Below, in pieces: positions 34,126 through 42,245 of a DNA stretch of 64,000 bases. The position numbers and the translations under genes were made by a program. Position 1 is the stretch's first letter, and every line of letters starts with the position of its first letter. Under the pieces are notes generated by a model that made no database searches, was not told where the DNA came from, and worked only from the letters and a program-made list of their open reading frames with translations. Where the stretch lies: contig FOCD01000002.1 in NCBI GenBank assembly GCA_900110015.1, forward strand, positions 558,001 through 622,000, in the 5' to 3' direction. Origin of the DNA: Terribacillus saccharophilus. GTDB taxonomy: Bacteria > Bacillota > Bacilli > Bacillales > Amphibacillaceae.

Positions 34126-34155
34126 CTGCTTCGCCCCCTAAACGTACAATTTATT

Positions 34156-34176
34156 AGTTACTTACAAAATGTAACT
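34156..34176. promoter_or_regulatory. Inverted-repeat operator between dioxygenase and phosphatase genes
   Basis: AGTTAC-TTACAAAAT-GTAACT, a 6-9-6 inverted repeat 31 bp upstream of the dioxygenase start. It is of the general size bound by winged-helix redox sensors (MarR or HxlR/DUF24 type). It could also act on the divergent phosphatase gene. Confidence 0.5.
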
Positions 34177-34241
34177 TAGTTCAAATAAAAATGCAAATAC
34201 TCTCTTCCATTATTGATAGAATAAAGCAAAGGAGGGTAATT

Positions 34242-34790
34242 ATGCTGACAACACTTTATGTTGTGCGTCATGCGCATACCATTTATACACCAGATGAGCA
34301 AAATCGAACATTATCTGAGAAAGGTTACAATGATGCCAAAATAGTTCAGACGCTATTAGCAGATGAAAAGATAGATACATATATCTCCAGCCCCTATCGG
34401 CGTGCTTGGGAAACGATCGTGAGTGATGCTTCTACTGCTATGTTGGATGAAAGACTGCGAGAACGGCAAGTTGCTGCTGATCCAGTTAAAGATTTTCAGG
34501 GTGCTATGGACCGTTTGTGGTCACAGGAGGAATATGCGTTTCCAGGTGGTGAATCCAATAAGAACGCTAGGGCAAGAGGGTTGACTGCCTTTCAAGATAT
34601 ACTTGCTTCTTATCCAGGTAAACGGGTTGCCATTGGAACACACGGAAATCTGATGGTACTGACAATGGGTCATTATGACAATCAATTCGATTATACTTTC
34701 TGGAAACAGCTGCCGATGCCTGCTATATGGAAGCTTACCTTTGATGGACAACAATACTTAAGAGCGGAGTCTGTATCCATAAGAAAATAG
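34242..34790 (+). CDS. Histidine phosphatase superfamily protein
   Basis: A 182-residue phosphoglycerate-mutase-like phosphatase. The catalytic motif is LYVVRHAHTIYT (RHA instead of the usual RHG), followed by SSPYRRAWET with the second catalytic Arg, EERLRERQV-type DERLRERQV, PGGESN and the second His in AIGTHGNLMVLTMG. AAAGGAGG seven bases before ATG 34242 fixes the start. Substrate unknown; this small class includes sugar-phosphate phosphatases. It converges on the GNAT gene at a shared terminator that overlaps both stop codons. Confidence 0.85.
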   Translation: MLTTLYVVRHAHTIYTPDEQNRTLSEKGYNDAKIVQTLLADEKIDTYISSPYRRAWETIVSDASTAMLDERLRERQVAADPVKDFQGAMDRLWSQEEYAFPGGESNKNARARGLTAFQDILASYPGKRVAIGTHGNLMVLTMGHYDNQFDYTFWKQLPMPAIWKLTFDGQQYLRAESVSIRK

Positions 34791-34815
34791 CGGACGTCAT
34801 CTGTCCGCTATTTTC
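34784..34815. terminator. Bidirectional terminator overlapping two convergent stop codons
   Basis: AAAATAGCGGAC pairs with GTCCGCTATTTT around GTCATCT. It includes the phosphatase stop and the end of the GNAT gene. Confidence 0.85.
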
Positions 34816-35306
34816 CATCCATATGCAATTTCAGGGTAAGAGACTCCATCAATCTGAAGATTATCTTCGGCGATTTTCTCTCCGCCTAGGCCTTCGTAAA
34901 AATGCTTAGCATCATTACCTACGAGCATCCAAGCAACAACGCCTGTCATCCCTTCGGCTATAAGTCGCTTCTCCAATGATTGCATAAGCAGCTTTCCTAT
35001 CCCGCGCTTCATATAATCAGGATCAAGATAAATTGCGTATACCTCGCCATCATAATCAGGATGAACACTTTCCCGGCATCTTCCTCCGCTGATAAAGCCG
35101 ACAATCGCATTCTCTGCTTCTGCTACAAGAAGTAGGGATCCGGATTCCAGCACCCTTTCAAACCGAGCTGCTCTATCTTCCTGAGAAATAGCAGCCAAAT
35201 AGTCTGCCGGCAATATAAGCTTATAGGAAGACTGCCAACTGAACATACTGATCTCTCCAATTCTCTTACAGTCAGCTTTTCCTGCTTCACGTATGGTAAC
35301 TGTCAT
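34797..35306 (-). CDS. GNAT-family N-acetyltransferase
   Basis: A 169-residue acetyl-CoA-dependent acetyltransferase: VTIREAGKADCKRIGEI N-terminus, the beta4 strand GEVYAIYLDPDYMKRGIGKLLMQSLEKRL with the R-G-x-G-K acetyl-CoA loop (about 95-110), and HFYEGLGGEKIAE near the C-terminus. The acceptor is unknown. It follows the 2-oxoglutarate dioxygenase gene by 18 bp on the same strand, so the two are co-transcribed; acetylation of a hydroxylated amino acid is a possible link but is only inferred. Confidence 0.85.
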   Translation of the reverse strand: MTVTIREAGKADCKRIGEISMFSWQSSYKLILPADYLAAISQEDRAARFERVLESGSLLLVAEAENAIVGFISGGRCRESVHPDYDGEVYAIYLDPDYMKRGIGKLLMQSLEKRLIAEGMTGVVAWMLVGNDAKHFYEGLGGEKIAEDNLQIDGVSYPEIAYGWKIADR

Positions 35307-35324
35307 CCTGCCCCCCCTTTTGAA

Positions 35325-36077
35325 TTAAGCTAATACAGTTGGCTGAAAATCAATCAATAGAATTGCACGTACACCAGGACGATTCGCTTCACCTTTTTTG
35401 ATTGGGCTAACGTAATGGCTGACCGCCTCATCATGCACCCCATAGGATTCCAACGGTTTATGGATTTCAAAGCTTTCATGGAATTGACTAGAGTCTGCAT
35501 CTTTCGGCAGCTTTCCTGCACAAGCAGGAGTCGCAATGATGTTAAGACCTCCAACAACGTTATCGCGCTTAACAAGATGAGCAAATGTAAATGGCTCGCC
35601 ATCCTGATGAATCAGGTTCGGGGAAGATACACCCTCTTGTCCATCTTCTGTCACTTCCAGCTTTACGAAATGAACGCCTGCGTGAACCGGCAAAATCAAA
35701 TCCTCTTTGCGCCAGAAAGTTTCGTGATAATCGTGCATGATGATTTTCTGCAATAATTTGTTTTCTAGGATATGATCCGGAAGGGATGGGAATTCACGGT
35801 AAGAATCAACGTACTCCGGATTGAAGCGCCCCTGGAAATACTGGGCCATACTTCCGTTTTCCCGTTCGATACCCGGCAGCCATTCCAAACGGTCATCTTT
35901 GTCGAAGATGATTGCGCGTGAATAGCGGCGGTAACGATTCAGATCCAGCGCATAACTGTCTGCCGGCAGTGTATCGAAAACAGCCTGAATTTCAGCTAAA
36001 TCCTGTTCCATTCCCTCATATGCTAGATCCTTTTGTAAATCATATATGCTGTACCCTTGTTTCTCTAATGCGTTCAT
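35325..36077 (-). CDS. 2-oxoglutarate/Fe(II) dioxygenase, amino-acid hydroxylase type (PF10014)
   Basis: A 250-residue protein of the family that contains the L-isoleucine 4-hydroxylase of Bacillus thuringiensis. The facial triad is readable: NLIHQDGEPFTF (His-x-Asp, about residue 165), the distal His in DEAVSHYVSPI (about 225) and the 2-oxoglutarate Arg in RPGVRAILLIDF. The conserved RRYSRAIIF stretch is present near residue 60. ATG 36077 has GGAGG seven bases upstream; longer in-frame starts run through the promoter. It probably hydroxylates a free amino acid; which one is unknown. Confidence 0.8.
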   Translation of the reverse strand: MNALEKQGYSIYDLQKDLAYEGMEQDLAEIQAVFDTLPADSYALDLNRYRRYSRAIIFDKDDRLEWLPGIERENGSMAQYFQGRFNPEYVDSYREFPSLPDHILENKLLQKIIMHDYHETFWRKEDLILPVHAGVHFVKLEVTEDGQEGVSSPNLIHQDGEPFTFAHLVKRDNVVGGLNIIATPACAGKLPKDADSSQFHESFEIHKPLESYGVHDEAVSHYVSPIKKGEANRPGVRAILLIDFQPTVLA

Positions 36078-36184
36078 GCTTAAACCTCCACAAATCTTTA
36101 ATCTTTCTCTATCATAATACATGCAGAGATAAAGGAACATGCTTTCGTTTGCGATTTTGTGACATTTGAACAGGAGTGACCCTT

Positions 36185-36691
36185 ATGAGAAAATCCAAAG
36201 CAGAATTTGAAAAGCTCTTTCAGACAGCTTCCACTATTCAAAAGCTGATGCAAGCCGGTGATGTACTATACAGCTCGATTGGTCCTTCCACCTACTTCTT
36301 CAGTCATACCGGTATTGTCGGAAATGATGGACAAATCTTTCACGCGCATCCATCTGGCGGTATTACTGAATCATTGACCGCGTATCTATCCCGTCATCGT
36401 CATGGCGGTTCAATCACACTGCTCCGGCCAAAAATTGATCCGTCTGGTGCAGCAGAGTGGGCTGAACGTTTCATCAGCTTGATGAAAGGATATCGTTTCA
36501 GCCGCGCCTTAGCAGACCCTGCTTGGAATTATTGTACCAAGTTTGTCTGGCAGGCATTTTGGAGCGGCGCTAGCACAGATTTGACCAGTGCTCGGAAACA
36601 GCTATCCAGACGCTGGATTTTCCCGCACCATATCAAGCAATCGACCCATTTTGAGCCAATCGCAAAATTCTCGCTCGAGTATCGGCTCTAG
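36185..36691 (+). CDS. YiiX-like permuted NlpC/P60 cysteine hydrolase
   Basis: A 168-residue protein with the permuted papain-like layout: GDVLYSSIGPSTYFFSHTGIVGNDGQIFHAHPSG (about 28-60, catalytic His in SHTGIV) and the putative nucleophile Cys in WNYCTKFVWQAFW (about residue 122). There is no signal peptide, so it is cytoplasmic. ATG 36185 has AGGAG eight bases upstream and is preferred to GTG 36176. Members of this group are lipid or amide hydrolases of mostly unknown role. It is a single gene; it precedes the aminopeptidase by 54 bp. Confidence 0.65.
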   Translation: MRKSKAEFEKLFQTASTIQKLMQAGDVLYSSIGPSTYFFSHTGIVGNDGQIFHAHPSGGITESLTAYLSRHRHGGSITLLRPKIDPSGAAEWAERFISLMKGYRFSRALADPAWNYCTKFVWQAFWSGASTDLTSARKQLSRRWIFPHHIKQSTHFEPIAKFSLEYRL

Positions 36692-36745
36692 TCATAATTT
36701 TCTGGTAAAATGATGAAGATAGTATGATTAAAGGGGGATTTTGAC

Positions 36746-37975
36746 ATGCAATTCGAACAGAAATTAGAGAAATATGCCGAGCTGCTGCTGCATATCGGCT
36801 TGAATGTAAAACAAGGACAGGATTTGATGATTGTAGCTGATCTAGCTGCTGCTCCTTTTACAAAGGTGGTAGCTCAAAAAGCATATGAAGCTGGCTTACG
36901 GGATGTTATTGTCGATTATCAGGATGATAACATTACAAAAGCAAAAGTGAAGCTTGCAAAAGAAGATGATTTGGATTACTTCACTCCATTCCGCGGCCGT
37001 GTGTATGAAGAACTAGCAGCAGCGGACACAGCTTTCCTTGAGCTCAAAACACCGAATCCATCACTATTTGAGGGCATTGATTCTGCTAGAGTTGCACGTT
37101 ACACGAAAGCTATGGGCGCTGCCAGACAAGGCTATCAAGCTCATAAAACGAATGGCCGTGTAAACTGGCTGATTGCCTCGGTCCCAACTGTAGAATGGGC
37201 AGAATCTGTTTTCCCTGACTCAAAAGGTCAGGCAGCTATCGAAAAGCTATGGGACGCTATCTTCTTTACGACTCGCTCTGATCAGGAAAATACAGTCGAG
37301 CTGTGGGAACAGCATGTTGCAGCTATGAAAAAGAATGCTGACCATTTAAATGCACGTGATTATCGCAAGTTGCATTATACGGGGCCTGGAACTGATTTAA
37401 CAATCGAGCTGCATCCTGATTCCTTCTGGACTTGTGCCGAATTTATGAAAGAAGATGGCTCTACATATATCCCTAATCTTCCTACAGAAGAAGTATTTAC
37501 TATTCCTGTTAAGACAGGAGTAAATGGAACAGTTAGCAGCACGAAGCCATTGAATTATGCAGGTACTTTGCTTGAGAACTTCTCTCTTACCTTCGAGAAT
37601 GGGAAAGTGGTAGACTTCACAGCGGAAAAGGGCTATGAAACATTGAAGAACTTGCTAGAAACTGACGAAGGGGCACAATTCCTTGGAGAAGTTGCGCTAG
37701 TACCGCACCAATCACCAATTTCACAGTCTGGAATTGTGTTCAATAACACATTATTTGATGAGAATGCTTCCTGTCATTTGGCTCTTGGACAAGCAATTGG
37801 CATGTGCGTGAAGGATGCTCGCAATAAATCAAAAGAAGAATTGATGGAAATCGGCTTTAACTACAGTCTGACGCATGTTGATTTCATGGTTGGTTCCGGG
37901 GAATTATCCATCACAGGCGAAACGCCAGATGGAACAACGGAAGCCATCTTCGAAAAAGGAAACTGGGCTTTTTAA
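36746..37975 (+). CDS. M29-family aminopeptidase (PepS/AmpS)
   Basis: A 409-residue metal-dependent aminopeptidase of the thermophilic aminopeptidase family. Visible metal and active-site regions: ASVPTVEWAESVFPD, LPTEEVFTIPVKTGVNG (Glu ligands about residue 250), LGEVALVPHQSPISQSGIVFNNTLFDENASCHLALG (Glu, His) and THVDFMVGSGELSITG (His, Asp). AAAGGGGGA lies seven bases before the ATG. It releases N-terminal residues from peptides in the cytoplasm. Ends at a bidirectional terminator. Confidence 0.92.
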   Translation: MQFEQKLEKYAELLLHIGLNVKQGQDLMIVADLAAAPFTKVVAQKAYEAGLRDVIVDYQDDNITKAKVKLAKEDDLDYFTPFRGRVYEELAAADTAFLELKTPNPSLFEGIDSARVARYTKAMGAARQGYQAHKTNGRVNWLIASVPTVEWAESVFPDSKGQAAIEKLWDAIFFTTRSDQENTVELWEQHVAAMKKNADHLNARDYRKLHYTGPGTDLTIELHPDSFWTCAEFMKEDGSTYIPNLPTEEVFTIPVKTGVNGTVSSTKPLNYAGTLLENFSLTFENGKVVDFTAEKGYETLKNLLETDEGAQFLGEVALVPHQSPISQSGIVFNNTLFDENASCHLALGQAIGMCVKDARNKSKEELMEIGFNYSLTHVDFMVGSGELSITGETPDGTTEAIFEKGNWAF

Positions 37976-37983
37976 GGACACAG

Positions 37984-38013
37984 AAAAGGAGCAGCATTAC
38001 GCTGCTCCTTTTA
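37984..38013. terminator. Bidirectional terminator between aminopeptidase and Nudix genes
   Basis: AAAAGGAGCAGC pairs with GCTGCTCCTTTT around an ATTAC loop. Confidence 0.88.
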
Positions 38014-38604
38014 CTATGTACGGCAAATCATGAGTACTTCTCGGTAATAGACAAGCTGATGAGGACAAAGTGCTTCGTGGGTTACCTCGATTCGCTGACG
38101 TGGTGCTCCCGCAACAATATCCGCTTCTACGCTTGCAGCTTTTCCCTCGACAAGCTTTTCCAGATCATTTACACGCATTCGTACGATTTGTTCCACTTCT
38201 TCGTTTAAAAGGATATCCGGCAGTTCCTCTAAATAGTAGAAGAATTGGTGACAGAACTCCCGATCAATTAAATTTTTAGCGAATAATTCTTCTTGAATGA
38301 TTCCTTTATAAAAAAGATCGCTCTCTTGAAGCGTAACACCTAATTCTTCCTGCACTTCACGTAAGCCTCCGACCACAGGCGTTTCGCCGCTTTCCAGATG
38401 ACCAGCTGCGGTAATGTCGTATTTCCCGGGAAATTCGCTTTTATTGAAAGAACGCTGCTGTAGATAAATGTATAGTTCTGTACCATCATGTTCCACGAAC
38501 CAGCAATGAAAAGTCTCATGCCAGTCTCCATCACGATGGACTTCCTCTCTTTCTTTCACCCCAAGCTCCCGATGCTGCTCATCGAAAATCGTCAATAGCT
38601 CCAT
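38014..38604 (-). CDS. Nudix hydrolase
   Basis: A 196-residue protein with a complete Nudix box, GHLESGETPVVGGLREVQEELGV (about residues 68-90: G-x5-E-x7-REVQEELGV), in a frame close to isopentenyl-diphosphate-isomerase-like Nudix proteins (YDITAAGHLESGE). It probably hydrolyses a nucleoside diphosphate derivative; substrate not predictable. Single gene with its own terminator; the promoter must lie in the 74-bp gap to the monooxygenase gene. Confidence 0.85.
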   Translation of the reverse strand: MELLTIFDEQHRELGVKEREEVHRDGDWHETFHCWFVEHDGTELYIYLQQRSFNKSEFPGKYDITAAGHLESGETPVVGGLREVQEELGVTLQESDLFYKGIIQEELFAKNLIDREFCHQFFYYLEELPDILLNEEVEQIVRMRVNDLEKLVEGKAASVEADIVAGAPRQRIEVTHEALCPHQLVYYREVLMICRT

Positions 38605-38678
38605 GTTTTGCCCCCATACTTATTCCTTTTTTACTAATGTAAGCGATATCTTCAGGCTTGTCTACCGTATATTTCCAA

Positions 38679-39698
38679 TCAGATCGAGTTATCGCGCATT
38701 TCCTCGACTAGTGGCATGATTTCGTTTGCGAATCGCACCATCTCCTGCATATGCGGTGAAAATTGTAAAAGCAGAAGGCTCACACCAGCGTGTTCGTATG
38801 CAAGTATCCGCTGGGCAATTTGTAACGGGGTGCCAACTAGATGCGGCCGCAGCCCTCTCGCAGAAACTGCATCGTCACTAATCTTGCTTTTTTGTGCCAG
38901 CTCTTCTTCTGTTACATATGATTCGTAATCTCCGCCGGTAATTCTTTCCCATTCCTGGTAAGCTTCTTCCTCCGTTTCACGACAAATAACATATGCTGTC
39001 ATGCCGAATTCGGTAAATGGAGATTTTCCAGCTGTTTCACGGCGGATCTGCATATCAGCGATCATACTGGCCACTTCTTGTACAGTGCCGCCCTTCATGA
39101 CATATGCATCGCATGTCTCGGCAATAGTCTGCCGCAAATAATCGCTTTCTCCACCAGCATATAACGGCGAAATCTCTTTGCTTTTGCCTGCCGGTAAATA
39201 ATCGACATGGTTTACTTGATAGTACAAGCCATCATATGTGTAACTGCTAGCTGTCCAAACTCCGCGCAGCACTTCAAAGAATTCCTCTGTCTGCATATAG
39301 AAATCCTCTGATCCCGCAACATCACCATCTAGGCGTTTTTGCTCCTCTTCGCGCAGGAAAGAAACGACCGCTAGTGAAAAACGGCTGTTACTAATCTGAT
39401 CAATCATTACTGCCTGTCTCGCTGCTTCTACAGGCTGATCGATGCTTGGCCGGACTGCTGCCATGATGTGCAATTTATCGGTTGCCTCTGCAATAGCGCC
39501 AGCGGCTTCCCAAAAGTTCAGCTGCTGATCAGCATTTTTTCCTTGGTATAGGTAGGTGTCAGGCAAGAAGACCGCATCAAAACCTAAGTTCTCAGCCGTA
39601 TGCGCAGTTTTCTGCACATCTGAAAGGCTTAGCGGTCCTCCATCCTCCACATGACGCAGCCAGCTGCTAGAAACTGGCTGCCAGTATGCATATTTCAT
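38679..39698 (-). CDS. Luciferase-like (LLM) flavin-dependent monooxygenase, SsuD/SfnG type
   Basis: A 339-residue class C flavin monooxygenase: MKYAYWQPVSSSWLRHVEDGGPLSLSDV, FDAVFLPDTYLYQ, MAAVRPSIDQPVEAARQAVMIDQISNSRFSLAVVSF and GRLRPHLVGTP-type ending RGLRPHLVGTPLQIAQRIL. These resemble alkanesulfonate and dimethylsulfone monooxygenases, which release sulfite from organosulfur compounds with FMNH2. The upstream SAM riboswitch supports a sulfur role. No flavin reductase or sulfonate transporter is adjacent, so electrons and uptake must come from elsewhere. Confidence 0.83.
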   Translation of the reverse strand: MKYAYWQPVSSSWLRHVEDGGPLSLSDVQKTAHTAENLGFDAVFLPDTYLYQGKNADQQLNFWEAAGAIAEATDKLHIMAAVRPSIDQPVEAARQAVMIDQISNSRFSLAVVSFLREEEQKRLDGDVAGSEDFYMQTEEFFEVLRGVWTASSYTYDGLYYQVNHVDYLPAGKSKEISPLYAGGESDYLRQTIAETCDAYVMKGGTVQEVASMIADMQIRRETAGKSPFTEFGMTAYVICRETEEEAYQEWERITGGDYESYVTEEELAQKSKISDDAVSARGLRPHLVGTPLQIAQRILAYEHAGVSLLLLQFSPHMQEMVRFANEIMPLVEEMRDNSI

Positions 39699-39753
39699 TG
39701 TTATTACTCCTTTTGCACATAGGAAATCCCACCGAACGACACATCGATTCTAC

Positions 39754-39925
39754 TAAAAAAGCTTCTTCGATGAGAAGAAGCTCTGTATTGCAGCCGTCGT
39801 CATCTTATCACGCAGCTTTTGCTGCAGGTCGTAGCACCTTCCTGCAGGACTGCCCTCCTGCAGTGGGTTGCCGGGCTTCATCGGGCCTTTCCCTCCACCA
39901 CTCGTTATAAGATTTCTTATGAATT
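39754..39925 (-). ncRNA. SAM-I riboswitch (S-box) with terminator
   Basis: On the minus strand the aptamer (39802-39913) contains GAGTGGTGGAGGGAAAGGCC, then CGATGAAGCCCGGCAACC, a GGTGCTA segment and a closing GATAAGATGA; P1 pairs ATCTTAT with ATAAGAT. These are the conserved S-box blocks in order. The terminator AGCTTCTTC / GAAGAAGCT followed by six T is at 39755-39782. High SAM should terminate transcription of the monooxygenase gene. Confidence 0.97.
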
Positions 39926-39934
39926 GTACATCCT

Positions 39935-39964
39935 ACTATACCAGATTAGCAGTGTCTGATTCAA
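39935..39964 (-). promoter_or_regulatory. Promoter of the S-box transcript
   Basis: Minus strand TTGAAT (39959-39964), 18-bp spacer, TATAGT (39935-39940), about 15 bp before the riboswitch and just beyond the stop of the next upstream gene. Confidence 0.75.
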
Positions 39965-39976
39965 ACAGAATAACTG

Positions 39977-40975
39977 CTATGCCCGATGCTTATATGCCTC
40001 CATCAAAAGACGAAATCCATTCTGTCTTGCTTTCTCTTCATAAACTGGACTGGTGAGCATGAACTCAACATCCCCGCCGTAGTAGTCTTCCAGCTCTGCA
40101 AGCTGCTGCAGCACCTCAGTTGGCGTCCCGATTACCATGGTTGGCCGGTTGTCCTCAAGACGCTCTTTTTCATAAGGAGACATTTTATAGTCTGCTGCTG
40201 TATCCGGACGCAGCATCCCTTTAACTGGTCTACCCTGTTCCTGAAGAAGCGATGCTACTTCATGGCTTTTTGCAAGAGCTTCCGCAGCTGTTGTCGTCTC
40301 CGCACAGAATAAAAACAGACTTACCATCATTTGCGGACGCTGCTTTCCTTTTTGGAAGGATTTCCGATACACATCAAGCACTGCCGCATCTTTTTCTCCT
40401 CGTATAAATTGGGCATAAGCGAACCCAATTCCATGGTAGGCAGCAAGACCTGCACTGCCCGCGCTGCCGCCCAAAAGCCAGACAGACGGAGCAGTATTAA
40501 TATTTGGCATTGCTACCAGATCTCCGAATCGATGCTTTTCTTCTTTTCTTATATTCAAATAATGAAGCAAATCACGTATTTGCCGATCATACCAATCCTC
40601 CGGCACAGCCTTATGCTCTTGCAGCGCCCTTTTTGCCGCCGGCATCCCACCAGGGGCACGTCCGATGCCAAGATCAATTCTCCCTGGATGAAGTGCTTCG
40701 AGCAATCTTGCATTTTCAGCCACTTTATACGCACTATAATGAGGCAGCATAACACCACCTGATCCGATACGGATGCGGGATGTTTTAGCAGCAAGATGTC
40801 CCATCAGAAGCTCGGGACTGCTATGGGCCAGGCTGCCAGCATGATGCTCGGATACCCAAAAACGCGTATAGCCAAGCTGATCAGCGAGCTCCGCCAGCCG
40901 CACTGTTTCTTCCAATGCTTCTGTCGCATTGCCGTCTTCTTTAATTCGGGATTGATCCAATATACTAAGCTTCAT
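39977..40975 (-). CDS. Luciferase-like (LLM) flavin oxidoreductase, group 1
   Basis: A 332-residue protein of the YceB/YvbT-like group: KLSILDQSRI, YTRFWVSEHHAGSLAHSSPELLMGHLAAKTSRIRIGSGGVMLPHYSAYKVAENARLLEALHPGRIDLGIGRAPGG. This EHH and GGVMLPHYSP-like pattern defines the group; function unknown. ATG 40975 has AGGAG eight bases upstream, better than GTG 40984. It reads toward the S-box promoter with no terminator between, so its transcript could run into the riboswitch. Confidence 0.85.
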   Translation of the reverse strand: MKLSILDQSRIKEDGNATEALEETVRLAELADQLGYTRFWVSEHHAGSLAHSSPELLMGHLAAKTSRIRIGSGGVMLPHYSAYKVAENARLLEALHPGRIDLGIGRAPGGMPAAKRALQEHKAVPEDWYDRQIRDLLHYLNIRKEEKHRFGDLVAMPNINTAPSVWLLGGSAGSAGLAAYHGIGFAYAQFIRGEKDAAVLDVYRKSFQKGKQRPQMMVSLFLFCAETTTAAEALAKSHEVASLLQEQGRPVKGMLRPDTAADYKMSPYEKERLEDNRPTMVIGTPTEVLQQLAELEDYYGGDVEFMLTSPVYEEKARQNGFRLLMEAYKHRA

Positions 40976-41078
40976 TCTATCCACTCCTTCTTTGTATCAT
41001 ATCCTGTGCGAAAGACTTTTAAAAACAATCCGTTTTTCTGTATGCTAGAATTGACTGAATAAAAAGGATGGTGCTCAA

Positions 41079-41939
41079 ATGATCGGATTTATCGGATTAG
41101 GAATCATGGGACAAAACATGGCAGCAAATCTGCTCGAAAAGGGCGAACAATTAGTAGTTTATAATCGCACAAAAGAAAAAGCACAAACACTGTTGGACAA
41201 AGGTGCTGTTTGGGCAGAATCTCCTCAGAAAGTCGGAGAACAAGCAGATATCGTATTTACGATGCTGACAGATCCAGCTGCTGTCAAAGCAGTTGCTTCT
41301 GGAGAAGATGGCCTTTTCAGCGGCATGAAGGAAAATAGTCTATGGGTGGATGTCAGCACTGTTAAACCTGCGTTCACAAAAGAAATGGCTGAAGCTGCAC
41401 GTGCGCATCATATTCGTTTTGTTGATGCACCCGTATCAGGTTCAAAGGCACCAGCTCAGCAAGGTAAACTTCATTTTCTAGTTGGCGGAGACGAACAAGA
41501 TGTTAAAGAAATTACCCCGCTTCTTGAAAAAATGGGACAAAGCATCCAGCACATGGGCGTCAATGGTAATGGCTCATCTACTAAACTGGCAGTGAACATG
41601 CTGCTTGTTCAGTCACTGACTGGACTATCTGAAGCAATCAGCTTCGGGGAAGCAGTCGGTCTTGATCGGGAGCATTTAATGGATGTATTGCTCGCTCTAC
41701 CAGTGACGAGTGATATCCAAGCTGGTAAACGAGATACGATTCTGCAGCAGAACTTTGATCCGCAATTCCCTCTGGAGCATGCATACAAAGACTTGCAGCA
41801 GATTTCCGAAACAGCTTATGAAGCAGGCGCTCCTCTTCCAATGACAAACAGCGTTAAAGAACTGTATGCATTAGCGAAAAAGAATGGCTATGGCAAACAG
41901 GATGTCGCTGCTGTTTACGCTCTTTTAGCAAGAGATTGA
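41079..41939 (+). CDS. NAD(P)-dependent beta-hydroxyacid dehydrogenase (3-hydroxyisobutyrate dehydrogenase family)
   Basis: A 286-residue oxidoreductase: Rossmann start IGFIGLGIMGQNMAANL, the substrate-binding DAPVSGSKAPAQQGKLHFLVGG (about 118-140) and the catalytic Lys in NGNGSSTKLAVNMLL (about 170). The C-terminal all-helical domain is complete (FPLEHAYKDL). This family includes tartronate-semialdehyde, succinic-semialdehyde and glyoxylate reductases, so the substrate is not settled. Single gene with a terminator. Confidence 0.85.
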   Translation: MIGFIGLGIMGQNMAANLLEKGEQLVVYNRTKEKAQTLLDKGAVWAESPQKVGEQADIVFTMLTDPAAVKAVASGEDGLFSGMKENSLWVDVSTVKPAFTKEMAEAARAHHIRFVDAPVSGSKAPAQQGKLHFLVGGDEQDVKEITPLLEKMGQSIQHMGVNGNGSSTKLAVNMLLVQSLTGLSEAISFGEAVGLDREHLMDVLLALPVTSDIQAGKRDTILQQNFDPQFPLEHAYKDLQQISETAYEAGAPLPMTNSVKELYALAKKNGYGKQDVAAVYALLARD

Positions 41940-41953
41940 CAAATATTAGACAC

Positions 41954-41983
41954 AGAATCCGAATTTTTTCGGATTCTTTTTTT
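41954..41983 (+). terminator. Terminator of the beta-hydroxyacid dehydrogenase gene
   Basis: AGAATCCGA pairs with TCGGATTCT around a T-rich loop, followed by seven T. Confidence 0.88.
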
Positions 41984-42245
41984 ATTCTCATTTATTTTTT
42001 TTAATTAACATTGGCATATTAAAAATATGTACAGGGTATGTAGCTCTGAGATACTTAATTTGTGTGAAGTAATTTTTTTGCTTATTTTCACCAAATTATA
42101 ATCATTATCATCTGATTGATTTATTAAATTTTTTTAATCAGATTTAAACAAGCACTGTATCGGCAGAACACTTTCATATCAATATTTTTGTGCTAAGATA
42201 ATTATGGTTTTATTAATTTAATTACTTTCAAAAGGAGTCTTCATC
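41984..42245 (+). other. AT-rich regulatory region upstream of the yflS-like gene
   Basis: No gene is visible. It contains a sequence at 42091-42109 (CCAAATTATAATCATTATC) that matches the Fur consensus at 15 of 19 positions, and an 8-bp inverted repeat ATCTGATT / AATCAGAT (42110-42117 and 42136-42143). High AT content makes chance matches likely. The gene's AAAGGAG is at the end of the region. Confidence 0.4.
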
